55,907 bases of DNA. Source: Saccharopolyspora sp. NFXS83. Lineage in GTDB: Bacteria > Actinomycetota > Actinomycetes > Mycobacteriales > Pseudonocardiaceae. A model generated the notes under the pieces. It did no database searches. It was not told the origin of the DNA and saw only the letters and a program-made list of their open reading frames with translations. Made by a program: the position numbers and the translations under genes. The stretch lies in assembly GCF_026241095.1 (NCBI RefSeq), contig NZ_JAPFGB010000039.1, positions 1 to 55,907 on the forward strand, written 5' to 3'. Each line of letters opens with the position of its first letter. Within the stretch, counting starts at the first letter, position 1. Below are positions 26,989 through 35,342 of this stretch, piece after piece.

Positions 26989-27020
26989 TGATCACTCTCG
27001 CGCTACAATGATTACTCTGC
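26989..27020 (+). promoter_or_regulatory. Direct repeats around the TetR-gene promoter
   Basis: TGATCACTCTCGCG (26989-27002) and TGATTACTCTGC (27009-27020) are 20-bp-spaced direct repeats. The -10-like TACAAT (27004-27009) lies between them. They could be operator half-sites for the downstream regulator. Confidence 0.35.
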
Positions 27021-27071
27021 GATGTCAGTCTGGAGGGCGGTTGCCGCTCGGGACGGCACCAGGGGAGAGAC

Positions 27072-27722
27072 GTGTCGACGCAGGATCACAGGGGTTGCAT
27101 GCCGCAGCGTAGGAATCGTCGGGTCCAGCTCGCCGACGCCGCGATCGAGGTGCTGGCGCGGGAAGGGGGCCGTGGCCTGACCCATCGGGCGGTGGACCGC
27201 GAAGCCGGTTTCCCCGAAGGGACCACCAAGAACTACCACGCCAGCCGCGACTCCCTGTACGTCGCGGTCGCACGGCGGATGGCCGATCAGCACACGGCCG
27301 CGATGCGCCGGTTGCGCGAGGGGATGCCGGACGGGGTGTCCGCCGCGGACGTGCGCACGCTGTACGTGGCGATGCTGCACCGGATGTCGACCTCGGCCCG
27401 GTCGCAGTTCCTGGCGCTGTTCGAGCTGCAGCTGGAAGGGGTGCGCAACGCGCAGGTCCGCGCCGCGCTCGGCGAGATGACCTTGGCCGGGGTGGACTCG
27501 GCGGTGACCTTGCACGCCGCGGTGGGCGAGCCGATCTCGGCTCGCGGTGGCGGGCTGCTGGAGGCGGGGATGATGGGCGTCGCGATGTCGATGCTGAGCC
27601 TGCCCGACGACGTGGTGGGCCGGATCGGGTTCGGCGACCCGGAGTCGCTGGGCCGGTCGTTGCTGGGCATGGCCGCCGAAGCGGAACCCGCCGACGGGTT
27701 GTTGCGCGGGCAGGCCAGCTGA
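27072..27722 (+). CDS. TetR/AcrR-family transcriptional regulator
   Basis: 216 residues. The N-terminal DNA-binding domain reads RRVQLADAAIEVLAREGGRGLTHRAVDREAGFPEGTTKNYHASRDSLYVAV, with the HTH at HRAVDREAGFPEGTTKNYH. The remaining helices form the ligand/dimer domain. Start is GTG at 27072 with AGGGGAGA just upstream. It is divergent from the SIS gene and separated from it by a promoter region with direct repeats, so it may control itself and that gene. A very strong terminator follows. Ligand unknown. Confidence 0.88.
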   Translation: MSTQDHRGCMPQRRNRRVQLADAAIEVLAREGGRGLTHRAVDREAGFPEGTTKNYHASRDSLYVAVARRMADQHTAAMRRLREGMPDGVSAADVRTLYVAMLHRMSTSARSQFLALFELQLEGVRNAQVRAALGEMTLAGVDSAVTLHAAVGEPISARGGGLLEAGMMGVAMSMLSLPDDVVGRIGFGDPESLGRSLLGMAAEAEPADGLLRGQAS

Positions 27723-27739
27723 CCTTCCGCCGAGCAGGT

Positions 27740-27778
27740 GAACGGACCGCTCGTCCCGGCGGGACGAGCGGTCCGTTC
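27740..27778 (+). terminator. Intrinsic terminator after the TetR gene
   Basis: Perfect 18-bp stem (27740-27757 with 27761-27778, core GGACCGCTCGTCCC) with a GGC loop, followed by GTGCTTGTGC. No long T-run, as is common in actinomycetes. Confidence 0.9.
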
Positions 27779-27991
27779 GTGCTTGTGCCGTTCTTCCCAG
27801 GGGGTGCGCTGACCTGCGGTTTCGCCGGTGCCGTCTGGGAAGTGGCCGCGCTGTGAGATCGCAAGATCACGACAGGTAGTCTTCGTTCTCCCGGTACCGC
27901 TGTCCGCGCGCGCCGAGCGGGTTGGCATCATGACCGGCGGCGTGTCCATGCGAGAACAGCAGAATCGACTCCCGTGGGGTGCAACGAAGGC

Positions 27992-28705
27992 ATGTCGAAT
28001 CCGCCTCTGCAAGACGGCCCGGTCGAACCTCTGGCGGTCGTGTTCGCCCGCCTCACCGACGTTCCGCTGGACCAGGTGGACAAGCTGATCGAGTCCACCA
28101 ACGCCGTCTACGGCGAGCTCAACAAGATCCACGGCCACCCGTACTGGGGCGAGCTGGTGCTGCACCAGGGCGCTGCGATCAAGGCCTTGCGGGAAGCGCG
28201 GGAGTGCCTGGACGCGCTGCGCTCGGAGGCCGTGGGGGCGCGCAACACCGAGCTCGGCGTCACCGTCGCCACCGCCGTCGTCGACGGCGAACGCCACTAC
28301 GCGACGACCTCCGACGACAAGGCCTCCCTGGTGGAGAAGGTGCTGCGACCGCCGACAGCGGGCGCCGCCGCGCACCTCTACGTGTGGGACCGGCCCTACG
28401 AGAGCGACGAGATCGCCGGGCCTTACCAGCAGCTGCGGGTCGTGACCGATCCGGAGGCCGAGGTCGGAGTGCTCAACTACACCGAAGAGTCCGAGGAGGG
28501 CGACCTCACCTCCTGGCACACCCGCAACGCCGAGCCGCTGCCGGACGCGCCGAAGCTGCGCTTCGACACGGGCAGCGCGCTGCTGTTCCCGAAGGACTCC
28601 GTGCTGCCGTTCCGCGCCCTGCGCGCCGGGCTGCTGGAGCACGTCGTCGACGGCGCCCGCCCGGATGCGTTGCAGTGGCAGCAGGCCCGCTGGGGCGAAC
28701 ACTGA
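27992..28705 (+). CDS. Imm1-like immunity-type protein with helical N-terminal domain
   Basis: 237 residues from ATG at 27992; an in-frame GTG at 27974 is the alternative. The C-terminal 110 residues follow the pattern I know for Imm1 immunity proteins: VGVLNYTEESEEGDLTSWHT, then LRFDTGSALLFPKDSVLPFRALRAGLLEHVVDGARPDALQWQ, where a basic or aromatic site, FP..S..P and a final P..W-like end are typical. The N-terminal 75 residues (VFARLTDVPLDQVDKLIESTNAVYGELN and on) look helical and are not part of that family. No toxin gene with a nuclease or deaminase domain is beside it. The family call is by pattern and is not certain; gene reality is well supported by composition. Confidence 0.6.
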   Translation: MSNPPLQDGPVEPLAVVFARLTDVPLDQVDKLIESTNAVYGELNKIHGHPYWGELVLHQGAAIKALREARECLDALRSEAVGARNTELGVTVATAVVDGERHYATTSDDKASLVEKVLRPPTAGAAAHLYVWDRPYESDEIAGPYQQLRVVTDPEAEVGVLNYTEESEEGDLTSWHTRNAEPLPDAPKLRFDTGSALLFPKDSVLPFRALRAGLLEHVVDGARPDALQWQQARWGEH

Positions 28706-28775
28706 CCACCTGTCGCCGCTCTCGTCCTGCTCCGGTGCGCGGGTAGCGCAACCTCACCGTCGGCTCCTGTTGCGA

Positions 28776-28880
28776 TGGGGTCGGGCAGCGGAACCTCGGC
28801 GGCTTCCTCGTTGCGGAATCGATTTCTCGCAGCCGCCGAGTTGAACGACAGGTAAGTCGAGCGGCTTCGCCGCCGACGGG
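28776..28880 (+). repeat. Degenerate/shortened copy of dispersed intergenic repeat
   Basis: Contains AGCGGAACCTCGGCGGCTTCCTCGTTGCGG and the conserved GCGGCTTCGCCGCCGACGGGAC tail, but the middle is shorter than in the copies at 3.1 and 46.1 kb. The inverted arms CTCGGCGGCT (28795-28804) and AGCCGCCGAG (28831-28840) are perfect complements. The rest of the gap from 28706 to 29076 has no gene that I can support. Confidence 0.6.
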
Positions 28881-29076
28881 ACAACGGCACTCGAACCCCG
28901 GCGGGCAAGATCGAAGACAGGCTTTGATCGTGCAGGTGGGCGTCGTCGGAGGCGGGTTTGCGTAACGGTTGGGTACACACTCCGTGAGCAGTTCAGCGGC
29001 GCGGCCGGTGGAGCATTGACGAAACGCACTCGGGGATGGTTCTTTCTCCTCACTTCTGGAGAAGGGTGGGTGCTTC

Positions 29077-30858
29077 GTGGGACGAAGAATCCTCGTTGCG
29101 CTGGTCGTCCTGGCCGGGTTGCTCGTTCCGAACGCCGCCATCGCGCAACCCGCGGCGGGTGGTGCGGCGAAGTTGCGGGTCGCGGTGCCGCAGCAGATCG
29201 ACTCGCTCAACCCGTTCCTCGGGTACTCGCTGGCGGCCACCGACCTGTTCCGGCTGATCTACCCGACGCTGACGACCTACAGCCCGCAGGACTTCTCGGT
29301 CACCCCGGAGCTGGCGGAGCGCTGGGAGACCTCGCCGGACAAGCTGACCTGGACCTTCCACATCCGTCCCGGCGTGCAGTGGACCGACGGCCGGCCGGTG
29401 ACGGCGCGGGACGCGGCCTACACCTACGACCGGATGATGCACGACCCCGCCGCGGCCACCGCGAACGGCAACTTCGTGGAGAACTTCGAGTCGGTCGCCG
29501 CGCCCGATGAGAGCACCTTGGTGATCCGCACCAAGACGCCGCAGGCGACGATGCTGGCGATCGACGCGCCGATCGTGCCCGAGCACGTGTGGTCGCAGGT
29601 CGACGACGTGGCCGGATTCGCCAACGACCGGATGCCGGTGGTGGGTTCCGGGCCGTTCGAGCTCACCGAGTACGAACCGGAGCAGTACGCCACGCTGCGC
29701 GCCGACCCGCGGTTCTGGCGAGGACCGGCGAAGATCTCCGAGCTGCAGTTCGTGCAGTTCAAGAACACCGACGCCTCGGTGCAGGCGCTGCGCAAGGGCG
29801 AAGTCGACGTCGCACAGAAGCTCACCCCCGCGCAGTTCGACGCGCTGGCCGACGAGCCGGACGTCGAACAGGTCCAGGGCCAGGGGCGCCGGTTCTTCGA
29901 GATGCTGATCAACCCGGGCGCGGCCAACAGCGCGGGATCCCCCATCGGCACCGGCCACCCGGCGCTACGGGACGTGCGGGTGCGCCGCGCGATCGACCAG
30001 GCCGTCGACAAGCAGGCCCTGGTGGACCGGGTGCTCACCGGCTACGGGCAGGTCGGCGGCGGCTACCTGCCGCCGATCTTCGACGACTACCACTGGGCGC
30101 CACCGCAGCCGCGCCGGTTCGACCCGGCCGCGGCCAACGCGCAGCTCGACGAGGCCGGATATCGCCGCGGACCCGACGGGATCCGCCGCACACCGCAGGG
30201 CGAGCCGTTGAACCTCGGGTTCATGCTGCACGCGAGCACCTCCGCCGACGCGCAGGTCGGCGAATTCGTGAAGCGATGGCTGGCCGACGTCGGCATCGCC
30301 GTGGAGCTGGAACCGGTCTCGGACAACCAGGTCAACGATCGCACCACCGCGGGCGATTTCGACCTGGCGATCTCCGGCTGGTCGGCGAACCCGGACCCGG
30401 ACTACGTGCTGCGGCTGCAGACCTGCGGCTCCCGGCCGAGCCCGGAAGGCGGTGGCACGCCCGACTCGTTCCTGTGCGACCAGGTCTACGACGGCTTCTA
30501 CGCGCGCCAGCTCGGCGAGTTCGACCCGGCGAAGCGGATCGACCTGGTCAAGCAGGCCCAGCAGCGGTTCTACGACCAGGCGACCGCATCGGTGCTGTAC
30601 TACCAGAACTCGCTGGAGGCCCACCGCAGCGATCGCTACAGCGGGTTCACCACGCAACCCGCGACCGAAGGGGTCATCACCGGGCAGCAGGGCTACTGGG
30701 GCTACTACGGCGCGCAGCCCACCCCGGCCGCGATGAACTCGCAGGGCACCGACTACGGAACGGTCGCGCTGGTGCTGGTCGGAGTGGTCGTGGTCGCCGG
30801 TGCGGTGATCGTGCTGGTGGTGCGGCGCAGGCGAGCCACCGTCGACGAACGGGAGTGA
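29077..30858 (+). CDS. Peptide/oligopeptide ABC transporter substrate-binding protein, membrane-anchored at both ends of processing
   Basis: 593 residues, SBP family 5. Signal peptide MGRRILVALVVLAGLLVPNAAIAQ with an AIA-Q signal-peptidase I site and no lipobox cysteine. Family stretches: LAERWETSPDKLTWTFHIRPGVQWTDGRPVTARD and VLYYQNSLEAHRSDRYSGF. Unlike most Gram-positive binding proteins it ends in a hydrophobic span (VALVLVGVVVVAGAVIVLVV) followed by RRRRATVDERE, so it is probably held by a C-terminal helix rather than by lipid. Start is GTG at 29077 with a GGAG-rich site upstream. First of four genes of a dipeptide/oligopeptide importer. Confidence 0.9.
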   Translation: MGRRILVALVVLAGLLVPNAAIAQPAAGGAAKLRVAVPQQIDSLNPFLGYSLAATDLFRLIYPTLTTYSPQDFSVTPELAERWETSPDKLTWTFHIRPGVQWTDGRPVTARDAAYTYDRMMHDPAAATANGNFVENFESVAAPDESTLVIRTKTPQATMLAIDAPIVPEHVWSQVDDVAGFANDRMPVVGSGPFELTEYEPEQYATLRADPRFWRGPAKISELQFVQFKNTDASVQALRKGEVDVAQKLTPAQFDALADEPDVEQVQGQGRRFFEMLINPGAANSAGSPIGTGHPALRDVRVRRAIDQAVDKQALVDRVLTGYGQVGGGYLPPIFDDYHWAPPQPRRFDPAAANAQLDEAGYRRGPDGIRRTPQGEPLNLGFMLHASTSADAQVGEFVKRWLADVGIAVELEPVSDNQVNDRTTAGDFDLAISGWSANPDPDYVLRLQTCGSRPSPEGGGTPDSFLCDQVYDGFYARQLGEFDPAKRIDLVKQAQQRFYDQATASVLYYQNSLEAHRSDRYSGFTTQPATEGVITGQQGYWGYYGAQPTPAAMNSQGTDYGTVALVLVGVVVVAGAVIVLVVRRRRATVDERE

Positions 30859-30861
30859 CGC

Positions 30862-31899
30862 ATGGCCGACGTGACGGTCGAGGCCGAGGCGCGCGCGGAG
30901 CACGTCCGCTCCGGCGGCGGCTGGCCCGGCTACATCGCGCGCAAGCTCGGTGGCGGGTTGGTGAGCGTGTTCCTCGTGGCGGTGCTCGGGTTCTTCCTGT
31001 TCCGGGTGCTGCCCGGCGACCCGGTGCGCACCATGACGCGCGGCGCTCCGGTCTCGGCGGAGCAGATCGAGCAGCTGCGGCAGCGGTTCGGGCTGGACCA
31101 GCCGCTGTGGAAGCAGTTCCTGGACTTCCTCGGTGCGCTGCTGCGCGGTGATCTCGGCACCTCGTACACCTACAGCAGGCCGGTGGCGGAGCTGATCGCC
31201 GAGCGGTTCTGGCCCACGGTGCTGCTGGTGGGCACGGCGACGGTGCTGGCGGTGGTGCTCGGGTTGTGGATCGGCACGCGCGCGGCGTGGCGGCACGGCA
31301 GCGGGTTCGACAAGGCCTCGACGTCGATCGCGCTCACCTTGTGGTCGGTGCCGACGTTCTGGCTCGGGCTGATCGTGCTCATGGTGTTCGGCGTCGGTGT
31401 CGGGCCGATCCCCGGCCTGTTCCCGGTCGGCGGCATGTCCTCACCGGACACGCCGGCGGAGCTGATCCCGCAGGTGCTGGACGTGGCGCGGCACCTGGTG
31501 CTGCCGTCGCTGACGATGGTCGCGGTGATCTACGCGCAGTACCTGATGGTGATGCGGTCCTCGCTGCTGGAGGAGATGGGCGCCGACTACCTCACCACGG
31601 CCCGCGCGAAGGGCCTGCGGGAGGACCTGGTGCGGCGCAGGCACGCGGTGCCGAACGCGCTGCTGCCGACCGTGACGCTGATCTTCCTGCACCTGGGGCT
31701 GGTGGTCGGCGGCGCGATCACGGTGGAGACGGTGTACTCGTGGCCCGGCCTGGGGCTGCTGACCTTCGAGGCGTTGCGCGTGCCGGACCTGCCGCTGCTG
31801 CAGGGCACGTTCATCGTGCTGGCGGGGAGTGTGATCGTGATGAACGTGGTGGCGGACCTGCTCTACCGGGTCCTGGACCCGAGGGTGCGTGCGGCATGA
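30862..31899 (+). CDS. Peptide ABC transporter permease, DppB/OppB type
   Basis: 345 residues, six membrane spans. The N-terminal span VSVFLVAVLGFFLFRVLPGDPVRTM includes the LPGDP landmark of this subfamily. The EAA-type coupling loop is EEMGADYLTTARAKGLREDLVRRRHAVPNALLP. It starts 3 bp after the binding protein, and its ATGA overlaps the next permease gene. The long N-terminal cytoplasmic stretch (about 35 residues) is slightly unusual. Confidence 0.92.
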   Translation: MADVTVEAEARAEHVRSGGGWPGYIARKLGGGLVSVFLVAVLGFFLFRVLPGDPVRTMTRGAPVSAEQIEQLRQRFGLDQPLWKQFLDFLGALLRGDLGTSYTYSRPVAELIAERFWPTVLLVGTATVLAVVLGLWIGTRAAWRHGSGFDKASTSIALTLWSVPTFWLGLIVLMVFGVGVGPIPGLFPVGGMSSPDTPAELIPQVLDVARHLVLPSLTMVAVIYAQYLMVMRSSLLEEMGADYLTTARAKGLREDLVRRRHAVPNALLPTVTLIFLHLGLVVGGAITVETVYSWPGLGLLTFEALRVPDLPLLQGTFIVLAGSVIVMNVVADLLYRVLDPRVRAA

Positions 31900-32828
31900 C
31901 GGCCACCGAGCCCGTGACCCCGGAGGAAACGGCCGCGCCGACGGCGGCGCAGCTCGTGCGGGCGCGGCGCCGGGCCGCCGCCGCCGAGTCCTGGCGGGTG
32001 TTCCGCGCCGACCGCGGCGGCGCGATCGGCCTGGTGCTGCTGGTGCTGATCGCCGCGCTGGCGCTGCTGGCGCCGCTGCTGACCGATCAGACCGGGCTGG
32101 ACGTCACGAAGGTGACCGGCGAGGGGCTGCAACCGCCGAGCGCGGAGAACTGGCTGGGCACCGACGAGTCGGGGCGTTCCGTGCTGCTGCTTACCTGGTG
32201 GGGCGCGCGGGTGTCGCTGCTGGTCGGGCTGGCCGCGGCGGTGCTGTCGGTGGTGATCGGCACGGTCGTGGGCGTGCTCGCCGCGCACTTCGGTGGCTGG
32301 ACCTCGACGGTGCTGATGCGGTTCACCGATTTCTTCCTGGTGCTGCCCGCGCTGGTGCTGGCCATCGCGTTGTCGACGGTGCTGGCGCGCGGGTTGCCGA
32401 CGATCGTGCTCGCGATCGGCGTGACCTCGTGGCCGACGACGGCTCGGCTGGTGCGGGCGCAGACCTTGACCGTGGAGGCGCGGCCCTACATCGAGCGGGC
32501 GAAGGTGCTCGGCGGCGGCCATCGCCACGTCATCGGCAAGCACGTGCTGCCCGCGGTGCTGCCGCTGGTGTTCGCGAACACCACGTTGTCGGTGGCCAGC
32601 GCGATCATCATGGAGTCCACCCTGTCGTTCCTCGGACTCGGCGATCCGAGCCGGGTGTCGTGGGGGTCGATGTTGAAGTCGGCGATGGACACGGGCGCGG
32701 TCACCGGTGGCGCCTGGTGGTACCTGCTGCCGCCGGGCATCGGGGTCGTGCTGGTGGTGCTGAGCTTCACGCTGTGCGGAAGGGCGATGGAAGCGGTGTT
32801 CAACCCGAGGCTGCGGGGGAAGCGATGA
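31896..32828 (+). CDS. Peptide ABC transporter permease, DppC/OppC type
   Basis: 310 residues with an N-terminal cytoplasmic tail, then six spans. ENWLGTDESGRSVL is the DppC signature after the first span, and the EAA loop is VEARPYIERAKVLGGGHRHVIGKHVLPAVLP. The start ATG overlaps the DppB-type stop (ATGA at 31896-31899) and its own stop overlaps the ATPase start. The longer open frame upstream lies inside the previous gene. Confidence 0.92.
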   Translation: MTATEPVTPEETAAPTAAQLVRARRRAAAAESWRVFRADRGGAIGLVLLVLIAALALLAPLLTDQTGLDVTKVTGEGLQPPSAENWLGTDESGRSVLLLTWWGARVSLLVGLAAAVLSVVIGTVVGVLAAHFGGWTSTVLMRFTDFFLVLPALVLAIALSTVLARGLPTIVLAIGVTSWPTTARLVRAQTLTVEARPYIERAKVLGGGHRHVIGKHVLPAVLPLVFANTTLSVASAIIMESTLSFLGLGDPSRVSWGSMLKSAMDTGAVTGGAWWYLLPPGIGVVLVVLSFTLCGRAMEAVFNPRLRGKR

Positions 32829-34420
32829 GCCCGATCCTGACCTTGCGGGGGACGTCGATCTCCTACCGCGGCGCCGACGGCCTGGTGCCCGCGGTGCACG
32901 ACGTCGACCTCGACCTGGATGCCGGGGACACCCTCGGCCTCGCCGGGGAGTCCGGCTGCGGCAAGACGACGCTGGCGATGTCGGTGCTGCGCCTGCTGCC
33001 GCGCTCGGCGGTGCTCGACGGCGAGGTGCTGCTCGACGGGAAGGACGTGCGGAGCCTGTCGTTCGGGCAGCTGCGCGCGGCCCGGTGGGCGACGGCGTCG
33101 GTGGTGTTCCAGGGCGCGATGCACGCGCTGAACCCGGTGCGCACGGTCGGCGCGCAGATCGCGGAGCCGATGCGGTTGCACGGCACGGCCTCCGGCGACC
33201 TGACCGGCCGGGTCGCGGAGCTGCTCGAATCGGTGGAACTGCCCGCGAGCCGCGCCGACGCGTACCCGCACGAGCTCTCCGGTGGGCAGAAGCAGCGCGT
33301 GATGATCGCGATGGCGCTGGCCTGCGAACCGCGGTTGATCATCGCCGACGAGCCGACGACCGCGCTGGACGTGGTGGTGCAGGCCCAAGTGCTGGCGCTG
33401 CTGGGCAGGCTGGTCGCCGAGCGGGGCATCGCGCTGCTGATGATCAGCCACGACCTGTCGGTGCTGGCGGCGAGCTGCTCCCGGATCGCGGTGATGCAGG
33501 ACGGTCGCATCGTCGAGCAGGGGCCGTCGCGGCAGGTGATGGGCTCGCCGGAGCACGAGCACAGCCGCGCGCTGGCGGATGCGTTCCCCACCGTCGGCGA
33601 TCCGAAGTTCCGCCTGGTCGATCCGTCGCAGCGCGCCGGGAAGGCGCTGCTGGCGGCCGAGGACGTGTCGGTGAGCTTCCCGGCCCGCTCCGGGCCGCCG
33701 GTGCGGGCGGTGCGCGGCGTGGCCCTGGAGGTCGGTGCGGACGAGATCGTCGCCCTGGTCGGGCAGTCCGGTTCCGGCAAGACGACCCTGGCGCGCACGC
33801 TGCTCGGCCTGCAGCAGCCCACGTCGGGCTCGGTCCGGTTCGACGGGAAGGTGCTGCCCGCCACCAGCGCGGGCCTGCGCGAGTACCGGCGGCAGGTGCA
33901 GCTGGTGCTGCAGGACCCGACCGGCGCGCTCAACCCGCGCAACACCGTCTACGAGGCGGTGGCGGAGGGGCTGCGCATCCACGGCGACGTCGCCGACGAG
34001 GCGGCGAAGGTGACCGAGGCGCTGGAGGCCGCCGAGCTGCGGCCCGCGTCGAAGTTCCTGTCGCGGTTCCCGCACGAGCTCTCCGGTGGTCAGCGGCAGC
34101 GCGTGGTGATCGCAGGGGCATTGGTGCTGGCGCCGCAGGTCCTCGTCGCGGACGAGCCGGTGGCGTCGCTGGACGCGACGGTGCGCGGCGAGATCTTGGC
34201 GCTGCTGCTGCGGTTGCGCGTCGAACGCGGACTGTCCACTTTGGTCATCACCCACGATCTGGGGCTGGCGTGGAACATCGCCGACCGGGTGGCGGTGATG
34301 TACCAGGGCGAGATCGTGGAGCTCGGCACCGTGGAGCAGGTCCTGCTCGATCCGCAGCACGAGTACACGAAGACCCTGCTCGCCGCCGTCCCGTCCTTGG
34401 ACCGCCGTCCGGCGAGCTGA
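32825..34420 (+). CDS. Fused DppD-DppF peptide ABC transporter ATPase
   Basis: 531 residues holding both nucleotide-binding domains that are usually two separate proteins. First half: Walker A GESGCGKTTLA, signature LSGGQKQRVMIA, Walker B LIIADEPTTALD, H-loop MISHDLSVLA. Second half: GQSGSGKTTLA, LSGGQRQRVVIA, VLVADEPVASLD, VITHDLGLAWN. The second half ends with the TKTLLAAVP form typical of this family. Because all catalytic residues are kept in both halves, both sites should be active. ATGA overlap with the DppC-type gene. Convergent with the next gene; only 4 bp separate the stops. Confidence 0.92.
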   Translation: MSPILTLRGTSISYRGADGLVPAVHDVDLDLDAGDTLGLAGESGCGKTTLAMSVLRLLPRSAVLDGEVLLDGKDVRSLSFGQLRAARWATASVVFQGAMHALNPVRTVGAQIAEPMRLHGTASGDLTGRVAELLESVELPASRADAYPHELSGGQKQRVMIAMALACEPRLIIADEPTTALDVVVQAQVLALLGRLVAERGIALLMISHDLSVLAASCSRIAVMQDGRIVEQGPSRQVMGSPEHEHSRALADAFPTVGDPKFRLVDPSQRAGKALLAAEDVSVSFPARSGPPVRAVRGVALEVGADEIVALVGQSGSGKTTLARTLLGLQQPTSGSVRFDGKVLPATSAGLREYRRQVQLVLQDPTGALNPRNTVYEAVAEGLRIHGDVADEAAKVTEALEAAELRPASKFLSRFPHELSGGQRQRVVIAGALVLAPQVLVADEPVASLDATVRGEILALLLRLRVERGLSTLVITHDLGLAWNIADRVAVMYQGEIVELGTVEQVLLDPQHEYTKTLLAAVPSLDRRPAS

Positions 34421-34424
34421 GTGC

Positions 34425-35054
34425 TCAGGCCACCTCGTCCACGACGGCCGGGTGACCGGGGCGGTCGACGCGGATGACGTGGTCGGCGAGGCGTTCCGGG
34501 GCGACTTCGGTGCTGTAGCGGTCGAAGGCGGGCAGCGTCCACCGGTCCGCCTCGGCGGTGCGCCGCGCGAGCGAACCTCCCGGCAGCCACAGGTGCACGG
34601 TGCGGTCGAACGGCAGGCCCGCCCCCAGCAGCAGCGGGCCGTCCACCAGCACCACGCCGCGCTGCGGCAGCCGGACCCGGTCGAGCCTGGGGGAGCGGTC
34701 GGTCGCGGCGTCCCACAGCGCGGGCAGCACCTCGCCCGTACCACCGTCGGCCAGCGGATCCAGCACCTCGCGGCGCAGTCCGGCGAGGTCGAACCAGCTC
34801 TCGTAGAACGAATCCGGATCGTCGCGGCCGTGCTCGAACCGCAGCGAAGCCGGGCGCACGTACCCGTCCATGCGGACCCGGACCACTTCGTGGCCGCGCA
34901 CTCGCAGCGGCTGCACCAGCTCGTCGGCGAAGCCCGCCGTGCCGGCGGCCTCGGCTCCGTCCACGGCGACCCGGACCCACCGCCGCCGCTCCCCGTCGAT
35001 GACGTCGGCGAGCTCGTCCGTCAACTTCTCCGGAGTGATGGCCCGAACCCGCAT
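34425..35054 (-). CDS. Uridine-kinase-like P-loop NTPase with altered Walker A
   Basis: 209 residues. It matches the actinobacterial uridine/cytidine kinase-like family: RVRMDGYVRPASLRFEHGRDDPDSFYESWFD (with the DGY and FYESWFD elements), GVVLVDGPLLLGAGLPFDRTVHLWLP (the DG-P-L-L Walker B region), and the lid LARRTAEADRWTLPAFDRY. The P-loop, however, reads AVDGAEAAGTAGFADEL, where relatives have GK[ST][ST]; the phosphate-binding lysine and the Thr/Ser are missing. It may bind but not phosphorylate, or be a pseudo-enzyme. Start ATG at 35054. Substrate unknown. Confidence 0.75.
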   Translation of the reverse strand: MRVRAITPEKLTDELADVIDGERRRWVRVAVDGAEAAGTAGFADELVQPLRVRGHEVVRVRMDGYVRPASLRFEHGRDDPDSFYESWFDLAGLRREVLDPLADGGTGEVLPALWDAATDRSPRLDRVRLPQRGVVLVDGPLLLGAGLPFDRTVHLWLPGGSLARRTAEADRWTLPAFDRYSTEVAPERLADHVIRVDRPGHPAVVDEVA

Positions 35055-35104
35055 GCCGCCGTTCTACCGGATGTCCGCACACCGCCGCGCCACGGCCTGG
35101 GGGC

Positions 35105-35281
35105 TCAGATCAAGCCGAACTTCGGCATCAGCGAGCGATCGAGGCCGTGCACTCCGCTGCCGTCGACAGATCCCCCGAACGTTCCGAGCCGGGATTGCGC
35201 GACCGAGCAGGTCTCATCCTTGAGAACGCGGGGGACCGTGCCGTCGAGTTCGATTCCAGGGCGGTACACCGCAGGCCGCAC
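35105..35281 (-). CDS. Unrecognised small ORF, 58 residues
   Basis: Frame from GTG at 35281 to TGA at 35105-35107, bounded upstream by a TGA. The peptide begins MRPAVYRPGIELDGTV and ends GLDRSLMPKFGLI, with one cysteine and a Gly/Ser-rich middle (TFGGSVDGSGVHG). By hand count about 79 percent of codons end in G or C, below the neighbours but above random expectation for a non-coding frame. I know no family for it. It could be a short secreted or modified peptide precursor, the remnant of a longer gene, or chance. It lies between the LD-carboxypeptidase and the kinase-like gene on the same strand. Confidence 0.3.
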   Translation of the reverse strand: MRPAVYRPGIELDGTVPRVLKDETCSVAQSRLGTFGGSVDGSGVHGLDRSLMPKFGLI

Positions 35282-35342
35282 TCGTCGAAGTCAGGGCGAC
35301 CGCATACAAGCGTAAGACGCGGTGCACTGCGTCGGACCGCTT

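Noticed and set aside
27792-27842. CTTCCCAG...CTGGGAAG inverted repeat upstream of the Imm1-like gene
   Set aside because: The arms are more than 30 bp apart and short; chance occurrence is likely.
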